Assembly: GCA_022813625.1 (NCBI GenBank)
Contig: JAKLMB010000003.1
Location: forward strand, 1,302,001-1,366,000
Origin: Aaosphaeria pasadenensis
Lineage: Eukaryota > Ascomycota > Dothideomycetes > Pleosporales
Direction of reading: 5' to 3'
Length of the DNA stretch: 64,000 nt
In this document: one piece after another, positions 47,535 through 56,968 of the stretch
Numbering within the stretch: the stretch's first letter is position 1
Layout of the letters: every line of letters begins with the position of its first letter
Translations under genes and position numbers: made by a program
The notes under the pieces: generated by a model
What the model was told of the DNA's origin: nothing
Seen by the model: the letters and a program-made list of their open reading frames with translations, nothing else
Databases searched by the model: none

Positions 47535-48929
47535 TCACGATTGGAGCTCATGTGGCGGCGACGGTGGAGGTGGAGCTCCATCGTCCTCGCGCTTGGTAGT
47601 CCAGTACTTGTCCCAATTGAACTTGATAGCTTCGTTTCCCCAGGATGTCCACCCAGCCACCAAGTAGCGTGCAAATATCTCCAGTGCACTGTAGTCAGGC
47701 GGTAGATGGGGTTCAATGAGCTCCTTCAAGCAAGGTTTTCGTGAGTGAATGTCGGGCACCGCAGCAATCACTCTTCTTTTGATTTCAGGCGCAGACGCCA
47801 TCGTCGTCCATGAGTTCGGTGCAGCTCTTCCTAGTAGTAGTGTCTCGTAAGGTTTGCGCCAGATACTGTCCATGCTAAACATAGTTTCTCCCTTGGACGT
47901 CGTCTTGACCCAGATCCACTCCTCAATCAGGCCGACATTCCAGTTCTCGAACAGTCCGCCGGGCCCAAGGACAAGGTCTCGTGCTGCTTGCTTGTTGGTA
48001 ATCCAGACACCGACAATAGCATTGTGTTCTAGGTAATTGTCGAGATCCAGTTTTGACAGGAGCTTCCGCATGTACGGCATGCCGCCAATCTGTTCATAAG
48101 CGACCTTACGCTTCGCCGAACCACTCGGCCAAGGGGGATCCAGAAGAACGAAATCGAAGTGTCGTGGTAGGACATACTCCTCTGTGAGTTCGCGGAACGA
48201 AGCACGAAAGCTGCCCGGTTCGGTGGAATCACTCAAGAAGAAGGAGGCACGAGGTGGGATCTTGAAACTGTACTCATGCGGTGCCCCCTCCGAGTGAGAT
48301 GGATTCGCAGAAACGGTCAAGTCTGCAGCGCGGTTTTGCGAATTGTAAAAGTACGACATCCAAGGATCCTTGCTTGATACCGATTCATCGCCATGTGCCT
48401 CTGTCGTGGACCCGACTGCAGGCCCGTACGACACGAGCCACGCATGTGTCGCAGTTTCGATCGACGTTGCATTCGCCTCGGATGCAGCGCCGAGGGAGGC
48501 CATCATCTTTTCAAAGTTGAACGCATCATCGTCGTCTCCCTTACTTGTGCTCCACTCTCTCAGCCGCGCTTCGATGTCCTTTTCTGCGGCCTCGATTTCC
48601 TTCTCTGTCTTCCCGCAATGTGGTGCCTGGGTCATCAGTTTGCGTGGGAGACACCAAGACCCACCGGGATGCAGGTTGCACCGAATGCTCGACATGGCCA
48701 GCTCGATCGCGGCCTTGTTTTCTTTGTGAACTTGTGTTTCAGAGTAGGCCGCATGCTGCTCGCGAGCTTTCGGTTTCTTCGGCTCATTGCGAATTTCGTA
48801 CGGTTCCTCAAGTGGCGGGCATGAAATGATCTCGCTATCATCAGACCTCCCTTGGGCTCCAGCTATTGATTTGGGTATGTCGATGAGCGTGACGTCGCAG
48901 GCAGGATTCTGGTATATTATGGCCGTCAT
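47535..48929 (-). CDS. METTL4: METTL4-type MT-A70 adenine N6-methyltransferase
   Basis: A single exon of 464 residues, ATG at 48929. The catalytic MT-A70 core is in the C-terminal half: FDFVLLDPPWPSGSAKR with the DPPW active site at 264-267, then VGVWITNK and the terminal part EEWIWVKTTSKGE...WRKPYETLLLGR, all standard for the family. The arrangement (long N-terminal region with a helical RCNLHPGGSW segment, one DPPW domain, no zinc fingers) matches METTL4 rather than the METTL3/IME4 RNA enzyme. Known METTL4 proteins transfer methyl groups from S-adenosylmethionine to N6 of adenine or 2'-O-methyladenosine in U2 snRNA or DNA. Which applies here is unknown. It is divergent from LEU5 with a 642-bp shared promoter. 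The extreme C-terminus is Pro-rich (DDGAPPPPSPP). Confidence 0.91.
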   Translation of the reverse strand: MTAIIYQNPACDVTLIDIPKSIAGAQGRSDDSEIISCPPLEEPYEIRNEPKKPKAREQHAAYSETQVHKENKAAIELAMSSIRCNLHPGGSWCLPRKLMTQAPHCGKTEKEIEAAEKDIEARLREWSTSKGDDDDAFNFEKMMASLGAASEANATSIETATHAWLVSYGPAVGSTTEAHGDESVSSKDPWMSYFYNSQNRAADLTVSANPSHSEGAPHEYSFKIPPRASFFLSDSTEPGSFRASFRELTEEYVLPRHFDFVLLDPPWPSGSAKRKVAYEQIGGMPYMRKLLSKLDLDNYLEHNAIVGVWITNKQAARDLVLGPGGLFENWNVGLIEEWIWVKTTSKGETMFSMDSIWRKPYETLLLGRAAPNSWTTMASAPEIKRRVIAAVPDIHSRKPCLKELIEPHLPPDYSALEIFARYLVAGWTSWGNEAIKFNWDKYWTTKREDDGAPPPPSPPHELQS

Positions 48930-49077
48930 GGTCCTGGGAATCGGAACTTTCCTTCGAATGGCGTGTACAGCACGAGTATTTTGAGGATACGTGATGAGAC
49001 CAGACTCAAACCTGATATAGTCCTCCTTATGAAGATAGACTTTTGTATGAGATGAAGTTTGTTTGTGAGGGAGAAAC

Positions 49078-49085
49078 CACGTGAC
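49078..49085. promoter_or_regulatory. CACGTGAC octamer in the METTL4/LEU5 divergent promoter
   Basis: CACGTGAC lies 149 bp from the METTL4 start, inside the 642-bp divergent region 48930-49571. It is the third occurrence of the same octamer in a divergent promoter of this window. Confidence 0.45.
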
Positions 49086-49571
49086 TTGAAATGAAGCAAA
49101 GAAACTAAAGAAAACGAAATGTGAACCAACCTGTGGAAGCGTGTCCTGATTCTGAAGACGTGGCTACTTTAGCTACGAAGGCGTGACAGAAGACAAACAT
49201 CTACGTCAAAGACATTTTGACTAGATCGTCTCTGTGTTGTTGCGATATTTCATCAATAGACGTATTTGATCTCGCGCAGTGAAGTTGCGTCGAAGCTAGT
49301 TAGTGGAGAGTGCTCAATACAGCTGCAGGTGCTTTTCCAGACCTCCGCTTTCCATCGGCGCGCCAAGGCCTACCGGAAGGTCGACGAACCAGATCCTCGG
49401 CATTGAAGATTAACGTCATTCCTCTGCGCACACGACTCCCACATTTCCCCGGCAGCCACCACCACCAAAAACAATAACAAAACCTCTTCGAAACAGCGAG
49501 ATTTTAGAGCAGAGCGTTTTAGCAATCATCCATGACCCGATAGCTCGGAGTGCCGACCACAAACAATTGGG

Positions 49572-50866
49572 ATGTCCACGCACATCCTGAACTACGATGC
49601 TTCGGAACATACCCGAAACATCATGAGCGCGCAAACGCTGTCGCCACCACAAGGAAAACCACACCCACCGTTATGCCCGACCGACAGCGAGGCGCTCGTG
49701 CCAAATAGGGGAGAGGATCAGAAAAGCAATCCAAAGAAAGCCAAGCTGGACAAAAAGAGCCCGGAATATGTGCTGAAGAGCGGACTGGCAGGAGGAATAG
49801 CCGGATGCGCGGTAAGCCCCTCATACTCGCAAAGCGATCTAGGATGCTCTCGCATATGGATGCGCACGTATATTTCAGAGGAAACAATATACTGACATGA
49901 TTGCGAAAGGCGAAAACCGTTGTTGGACCCCTCGATCGCGTGAAAATCCTCTTCCAGACCTCCAACCCGAACTTTGCAAAATATACCGGATCATGGACGG
50001 GCCTTCCGACAGCTATACGGGACATCTACGCGCAAGCTGGAATGAGCGGTCTCTTCAGAGGACATTCGGCGACACTTCTCAGGATATTTCCCTACGCAGG
50101 CATCAAATTCCTCGCATACGAACAAATCCGCGCCCGTGTGATTCCCAGCAAAGCTCATGAAACTTCCACTCGAAGATTTCTAAGCGGATCCGCCGCTGGA
50201 ATAGTATCCGTATTTTTCACATATCCTCTAGAGGTCATTCGAGTCCGATTAGCCTTCGAGACCAGACAACAATCACAACACACACTTCGCAGCATTTGCC
50301 GGAAAATATACAACGAACATCCGCCGGCTACTTCACACCACGCTTCCAATGTCATATCCGAGACCGCCGCGACTGTAGTCCAGAAAGCCACGCCCTCCTA
50401 CGGGCTGGCGAACTTCTACCGCGGATTCTCTCCTACCCTCTTGGGCATGATCCCGTACGCCGGAGCCAGCTTCCTCGCACACGACACCATGTCCGACTTC
50501 CTGCGGCGTCCTGCTTTCGCGGAATTCACCACACTCCCTCATACCGAACGCTCGGAATCGTCGACATCTTCGCATAAGCCAGCCCAGCTCCGCGTCTGGG
50601 CCGAACTCAGCAGTGGCGGTTTCGCCGGCTTCGTATCGCAGACTGTTTCGTATCCTTTGGAAGTTATTAGACGGCGTATGCAGGTGGGCGGCGTAGTGGG
50701 CGACGGACGTCGTCTCGGCATAGCGGAAGTCGCGAAGAGGATACTCATCGAGAAGGGGTGGAGGGGCTTCTTCGTCGGGCTGACTATTGGCTATATGAAG
50801 GTCATGCCGATGGCGGCGACTGCCTTTTTCGCCTACGAGAGGGGTAAATATTATCTGGGAATATGA
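49572..50866 (+). CDS. LEU5: mitochondrial coenzyme A carrier Leu5 (SLC25 family)
   Basis: Two exons: 49572-49811 and 49910-50866, with a 98-nt intron. It is 398 residues if the first ATG is used, or 381 from the ATG at 49623. Three SLC25 repeats are visible by their signatures: PLDRVK in repeat 1, PLEVIR in repeat 2 and PLEVIRRR in repeat 3, each following a G-rich helix such as GLAGGIAGCAAKTV, GSAAGIVSVFFTY and SSGGFAGFVSQTVSY. The run ILFQTSNPNFAKYTGSW and RGHSATLLRIFPYAGIKFLAYEQIR are near-diagnostic for Leu5. Leu5 moves coenzyme A into the mitochondrial matrix and is related to SLC25A16/A42. It has a longer, basic, Lys-rich N-terminal extension (KAKLDKKSPEYVL) before the first helix. The 3' end converges with UPF3. 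Confidence 0.95.
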
Positions 50867-51566
50867 GCATTTTGGGAGGAATGACACCCGTAAAGGTTCG
50901 GGTGCACAGTGGGCATGGTTGGTCATTAGCATCGGCGTTTTTTTTGTTGGTTTTGGATGAGAACCCTTTTCAGCTGGCGCAGGCCTTTGCCTTACATGAG
51001 TCTAGACAAGAGACTTGATTAGATATACACATAAACATACGATTGTCATCACGCTCAGAAACAGTTCAGAGATTGGTCTACGTTCAAGTGAAACAGCAAT
51101 TTTGAGTGTCTTGGGTGTATTAGCCATATGGATCACAAGCAGATCACCATATGGCAGATGCTTGAAGGAGCATACAAAGCTATATGACTTTGACTAATTA
51201 TGTCTGCTATGCTTGCAGAGCAAACTTTGTCTGTTGCTTCACCCACCAGGAACGGCGGAATTCTCCATTGGAATTCGCCCGAACGATCGAAGATATGTTC
51301 AGGCACGTTGAAATGCTTCTTTGTTAAGCGATGGCTCGGCTATCCATGTTCCACTTCCCTTCTGGCCAGTGGGATCGCAGTATTGTAGTAAGCTTTCGAT
51401 TGCAGTAGCCATTATCGTGGCATCTGAATTGACAGTCCGGCGACTAAGGTGGCGTGTATTGATTCGTCGTAATCTCATGCTGAAAAGAAAACTCGGACAT
51501 CTATGCTGCTCGTGGGAGCAAATTGTTCATGCCATCAGTTTGAAAAGCCATAACTGTTATCAGAAT
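50867..51566. other. convergent intergenic region between LEU5 and UPF3
   Basis: A 700-bp spacer between two 3' ends. Frames in it (for example 51321-51566) are antisense or chance readings. No RNA gene or repeat is visible. Confidence 0.5.
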
Positions 51567-53351
51567 TCAAGTCGCAGGTGCCGTCGCGGGAGTCGGTGCA
51601 GAGGTAGATGGGGTGGCAGCTGCACCGCCTCTTGCACCACCACGTCCCCGTCCACGGTTCGGAAAGCTGCTCCGGCCCCGAGCGGGCCCTGTAGGCGGTG
51701 CTCGAGTAGCTTTCTCCTTTCGCTCAAGGACCTGGACAGCTCCTTGAGCAACCTTGATAGGGCTTGCAGAGATGGCCTTCTTGAGAGCTTCAGTTTCGGA
51801 AAAGTCCACATAGGCAAAGCCCTTGCGCTTGTCGATTTCCACTTTCTCAATTCTTCCGAAGATCTTGAGGGCCTCTTCAATGAGGGGTTCGGTGATGCCT
51901 TGTGATGGATTAGCGTGCTTGAGGAAAGCTTGACGTGAGGTTGCTGCAGGAATTGGCTGCGCTGGGGAAGCATTCTGTTGGCGCGTGTTGGCATCATTCT
52001 TCGCCGACGCAGCTCGGGCGGCGGCAGGCTCTGTAGGAACACTACGGGATGTCGCTGGCCCCTTGGCTGCAGCAGGACTCTGGGTGGGTTGGGTCTTCTT
52101 GAGAATTGCTTTTGGTGCTGGTGCAGCAGCCTTGCTCTGGGGCTCCGATTCCTGCTCCGCGTTCTTGGTATTAGTCTTGTCCGCCAAAGATGCTTTGAAT
52201 GCACGTCGTTCGGCACGAGAGGGACGCTCTTTCTTAGATGACGAACTGGCTGCTTTCTCCGTGGTATTGTTGCTGGTCGACGCGGGAGCAGCTTGAATAT
52301 CTTTCGCCTTCTGCTTCCCAGCTGCTGGCTCTCCTGTTTGAGCTGGAGCATCTTGGGTTGAGGAAGGAGTCTCTCGCTTTGTTCCTCGTCTACGTGTGCT
52401 AGGAGCACCTCCACCAAGATCGCGCTGTATGATTGATTTCGCGATACTCGCATTTCCTCTCTTCCGCTCAGGAGCTGGAGAAGCAGCCGCCTTGTCTGTG
52501 GAAGCGTCCTTGGATGATCCGGCCGCCTTGTTGAGTATCTTGACAGATTCCTTTGCAGCCGCGGCCTTCTCAGCTTTGGTAGCTCTCCTTGACTTATCTC
52601 CTGAAGCATTTCCTGCATCTTTGCCCTTGTTCAAAATCTTCTTTTCCGTCTCTTCCTTCGCTTCTCCACGTCCATGCTTTCCGGACTTTGTCTGCGGCTT
52701 CTCCTTGTTCGCCTTCTTTTCTCTCAGGGCTTCGATCAATGGAGTCGTGGTAACCTTTCCATCCTTCTTATCATCGCTCTCATTTGCGATAGGTTTGGCG
52801 ATCGGGTTGGTGAGGCTCACCAAGAAGGCCTGGAAATCGGGGTCCTGGTCGATAGTTCCCTGACGATTATCCTGCTTCTTCTTGCCAGCGGGGAGTTTGT
52901 GGAAAGGGGCGAATTCAAGTGCTGGGGGGCCCACGAGCGCGTTATCCTGGAACGATTTGGCAGCATCGTGGAAAGTAAGCGACCGAACATGATCTCCGAG
53001 TATCGGGACTATTGTATGTGAGGTTACATGTATGTATGCTCTGGCCGGCCTGGATGGCTTAGCAAGACTAGAAAACATCAGTGGTGAACTACACTATTGT
53101 CATAATGGGTCCTACTCTTTTGAAATCTTGCCCTCTCTGAACGATAGCCAATCTATCTTTCCACCTCCTACTTTCCACTCATCCCCTAAGATTTGGTCAA
53201 GTTCAGCCTTAGTAAGGCCCGGAGGTAATCGTCGAAGAACAAGTTTGAGTCGTGGTGAAGCCGCCTTGGGACCGCGGGGCGCGGGGGTTGGTGCGTTCTT
53301 CTGCAGCACGCTGGCGGGCAATACACCGTTGGCACCTGCCTGAGGTGCCAT
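51567..53351 (-). CDS. UPF3: Upf3/Smg4-type nonsense-mediated mRNA decay factor
   Basis: Two exons: 53351-53116 and 53067-51567, with a 48-nt intron (phase 2), 578 residues. The Smg4/UPF3 domain opens at about 32 with LKLVLRRLPPGLTKAELDQIL, followed across the intron by PSRPARAYIHV and the FQDNALVGPPALEFAPF stretch typical of Upf3. The middle (about 170-450) is Lys/Ala/Ser/Glu-rich and probably disordered, with several ILNK and SRAERRAFK repeats. A second RRM-like fold lies at about 456-530 (AFLKHANPSQGITEPLIEEALK and KRKGFAYVDF), and the tail is RGG-rich (GRGRGGARGG). Upf3 links the exon-junction or terminating ribosome to Upf2 and Upf1 and shuttles between nucleus and cytoplasm. Plant and animal Upf3 also has a second RRM-like unit or EJC-binding motif, so this C-terminal RRM fits filamentous-fungal forms. 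It is divergent from PPG1. Confidence 0.89.
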
Positions 53352-54091
53352 TGTGGGCTTCGAGCAACAATATCTGGTCGCGATTCGAGATCTGGCCTAA
53401 TATTCGGGAGTGGATCAAACTACGGTTGTGAAAGGATAGTTGGGCGCGTGTCGTGACTGGTTCTTCTTGCTACGGGCATTGGAATTTAGCGTTGGGCGAC
53501 TCTGACGATTAGCCGTTTCTACGAGAGCGAAGGGGGTCTGCTTTTAATGGGCCGCCCAGCAATAGCCCCGACGAGCGAGGTTTGGAGTAGACACAACGCG
53601 GTGTTTGTGATTGTCGAACTTATCGGTGTTTGCGAAATGGACAATGGAGGGAGGAGAGGGCAAGTTATCATTAGTTCACCGCCCGCGGCAGAAACAACCA
53701 ACCCACTTCGGTACGGCAAGCGCCGAAGCCGTCACCAACGTTCAGGTTCAGGTGCAGCTGCTTGCTGCCGTCGTCACAACCACTATCCCGCTATAACGAG
53801 GTCGGATTCACCTGACCACCGTTCTCACCAAAGTCGTCCGGTGATTCTGTACGCGTTTGAGTTCTTAATAGTACTCCACACCTAAGAAATAGTAATTCTC
53901 CGCCACCTCCAGATCCTCGCCCCGCAGTCCCACGTCTCAACAGATGCCCTCGAAGTGATCCGCTACGTCACGCTTGTTTATTCACACGACATACCCCTCG
54001 GATAACCCAGCTTCGGCTCTCGTACTTCCGGCGTCATATATCTTCCCGTGCTTTTAGGCCCTCGCGTCCAGCAAGAGACGGGTAACACATC
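53352..54091. promoter_or_regulatory. divergent promoter between UPF3 and PPG1
   Basis: A 740-bp region between two starts. It lacks the CACGTGAC octamer found in the other divergent promoters; the nearest similar element is TACGTCAC near 53964. No gene is supportable inside it. Confidence 0.4.
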
Positions 54092-55605
54092 ATGGTGAAA
54101 GATAGCAGTGTTCCGCAACCTGGGCCAGCACGGCTGTCGAAGGGTGCAGGGCCCGATGAATGGTTAGAGCAAGCAAAACAGTGCAGGTATCTGCCAGAGG
54201 CCGATATGAAGCGTCTCTGTGAGATTGTCAAAGAATGCTTGATGGAAGGTGGGTTGGCCCCCTCTCAGTCCTGCCAGAGAGATCAACACACATCAAAGTC
54301 ATAAATAAAACCCATGCTGCGAGAACTAACTGTATCTACGAATAGAATCTAACATTCAGCCGGTCTCCACTCCTGTCACTGTGTGCGGCGATATCCATGG
54401 CCAGTTCTACGATCTCCTGGAACTGTTTCGTGTGGCGGGAGGTATGCCTGGAGATACCCCCGCACCAGCTCCATCAGCACCGGCCAATGCTATCAGCCTT
54501 GCCGATATTGAACCCCCCACAACCATTACGGATCCAAAAGCCAAGCGGAAGATGAAGAGGCGGTACCAACAAGACGCCAACTACACTGGACCTAGTAGTC
54601 CAAATGAAGGCGAAGAAGAGGAGGAGGAAGAGGAAGAAGAAAGGGGCCGTAGCCGTAGCGCTACAGGCAGAGGCAGCACTGATTCCGCTTCTGGTCTTGG
54701 AGAGAATGTTGCTGGCGCTGGTGGCGACGGGCAACAAAACTTCATCTTTCTCGGCGATTTCGTGGATCGCGGGTATTTCAGTTTGGAGACATTCACCCTG
54801 CTGATGTGCTTGAAGGCAAAGTAAGCTCTCAACCATTTCTCAATTCGTCATATATCTGACTTTCTTAAGATACCCGGATCGTGTAACACTTGTCCGCGGC
54901 AACCATGAATCTCGACAGATTACTCAAGTTTACGGATTCTACGAGGAATGCCAAACGAAGTATGGCAACGCATCTGTCTGGAAGGCCTGCTGCCAAGTCT
55001 TCGACTTTCTGGCTTTGGCTGCCATCGTTGACGGCCGGGTACTCTGTGTGCACGGAGGACTGAGTCCCGAAATCAGAACGCTTGATCAGATCAGAGTCGT
55101 CGCAAGAGCACAGGAGATTCCCCACGAAGGTGCATTCTGTGACTTGGTCTGGAGCGACCCAGAAGACGTCGACACCTGGGCAGTATCGCCTCGAGGCGCT
55201 GGATGGCTGTTTGGAGATAAGGTGTCTTCCGAGGTTTGTCATCCGCTCATCGCTATAACTTCTCGCAATTTTATCTGTGCTAAGCGTCATGCAGTTCAAC
55301 CATGTCAACGGTCTCGAGCTTATTGCTCGAGCGCATCAATTGGTCAACGAAGGGTACAAGGTATGCTATCCTTTTGGTCCACTTTCAAGGCCAGTATACT
55401 AAACAGTTTGCAGTATCACTTCCAAGCAAAGGATGTGGTTACGGTCTGGTCAGCACCCAACTACTGCTACCGGTGTGGCAACGTTGCTTCCATCATGAAC
55501 CTCAAGGAAAACCTAAAACCCGAGTTCAATATTTTCTCAGCTGTTCCCGACCATCGAAGAGCAGTACCTGTAGGAAGAGGGGGGCGAAGCGAATACTTCT
55601 TGTAA
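54092..55605 (+). CDS. PPG1: PPG1-type PP2A-like protein phosphatase catalytic subunit with acidic insert
   Basis: Five exons: 54092-54248, 54346-54820, 54870-55233, 55295-55360 and 55414-55605, 417 residues. Introns are 97, 49, 61 and 53 nt; all junctions restore the PPP reading. Metallophosphatase motifs are intact: GDIHG (67-71), GDFVDRG (189-195), RGNHES shortly after, then HGGLSP and the end SEYFL. The terminal Leu preceded by Tyr-Phe is the type-2A carboxymethylation tail. Between GDIHG and GDFVDRG, where PP2A has about 25-30 residues, this protein has about 117, including SPNEG, ten consecutive Glu and a Ser/Arg/Gly-rich stretch. The rest matches Ppg1 better than PP4 or Sit4. Ppg1 works in the Far (STRIPAK-like) complex, regulating mitophagy and glycogen in yeast. 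Divergent from UPF3, convergent with DPP3. Confidence 0.93.
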
Positions 55606-56968
55606 GGGAGGCTTGCCGTTTGTGGTCATTTGGCATAAAATCTTGTTTGCATGTCATAGTTGATAGACGGGCGGAGAGCGAGGAGGCACTGGGAATCAAA
55701 ACAGAACAGTGCGTCCTCTGCTCAGTTGTTGGGCAACGTTGTTTGGCAGCATTTTCAAAGTGGATGCATGCATGCGGACCCCATTGCATTGTTATGAGTC
55801 GAATACCCAGGGTCATATTTAACGAAATCTATACACTGTACATTATGCTTGCTTGTAACGAATCTAGTGATGAAAATGTGGGAGAAGCTGTACAAGGGCA
55901 GTATGAGCAGCCTCCCGAAACCGTGCCTGATGTGGTGCTCACTCACCTGGTGAATGAATGAAAAAGGCATTCGGTGGTTCACACAATAAGTTCACGGGGG
56001 AAATAAGCCTGAAAAACGGTACGGACTAGGTAGAAGAGCAATATTCCAATTTCTGATTGTGTTGCTTCCATGTACTTATTTATATATATAATACAGTGCG
56101 TATGTGTATGTACATATCGAGAGAGAGCCGTCAACTAGTGTCTGTCTGCTGCCAAGCCAACATTTCCCTTTCCGTCCAAAAAACCAAAAAGATCCTTCCC
56201 ACCAGCAAAAAAGAAATGCAAAAAATCAGTCGATACACCAGCCCACACAACCCATTCCAACCAAAGCAAGAGTATTCCAGCGCCGCCGTCCAATGGTGAA
56301 TACGCGTCTGCAGAATTGCTTCCCTCGACAGTAGTATTCATTGCTTAGGTCCGTCCAGCATCCTTAGTTACCTGAAGGAGTGGATTAACGGACACCACCG
56401 GACTCGAACTGGGCTCTCGGCCAAGGTCAGGAAATGGAAAGGACCGTGTGGATGACGGTGCACCTTCTGACGAAGACCCATTACAGGTAACGTGATTTTA
56501 TAAATTGTTAATTTATAAAGGTGGTTGCAATGGGTAATGGGGGAGAGGAAGTGTCGATATGCTTTATGGTGTGTTGCATGGGTTTCGATTTGAGGTTTGT
56601 GCGGTGCGTGGTTCGACTAACCGTGCTTTGCGTTAGGGGTTGCGCTTGCAGGGTGGGCGAACTTCCCCCCTCCGGAACTGACTAATCTACCAAATGTCTC
56701 CGTTTCGATCACGCACACATTCATAGATGCTTAGATATAGAGGTAGGAGTTTATACAGTATCACATGCAATAGGGTGGATAGATCCAATCATTCACACAC
56801 AAGATCCCGAGCAGTAAGTTGAGTATTTCAGAACATTGATATCATTTCGTCATTTCTAGTCCAGTCGCAGACCGAGCTTCATGAATGCACAAGGCAAGCA
56901 AGCGAGCATCCTGGTCGCTACTGCCTATATGAGTGTTGTTGTTTGGGGGAAGTCACGCTCTTTCGCTT
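55606..56968. other. convergent intergenic region between PPG1 and DPP3
   Basis: A 1.36-kb spacer between facing 3' ends. It contains GCATGCATGC (55764) and a TATATATATA run near 56081. At 56392-56420 the minus strand has short matches to tRNA D-arm and T-arm consensus but no foldable tRNA. Frames here are shadows. Confidence 0.5.

Noticed and set aside
51560..52618. 352-codon minus-strand frame overlapping UPF3
   Set aside because: An Arg/Pro/Leu-rich shadow frame in the low-complexity centre of UPF3.
56392..56500. Possible minus-strand tRNA (GTTCGAGTCC and TGGCCGAG fragments)
   Set aside because: The T-arm does not pair across its five positions and no anticodon arm or matching acceptor stem is present; at most a chance or highly decayed tRNA piece.
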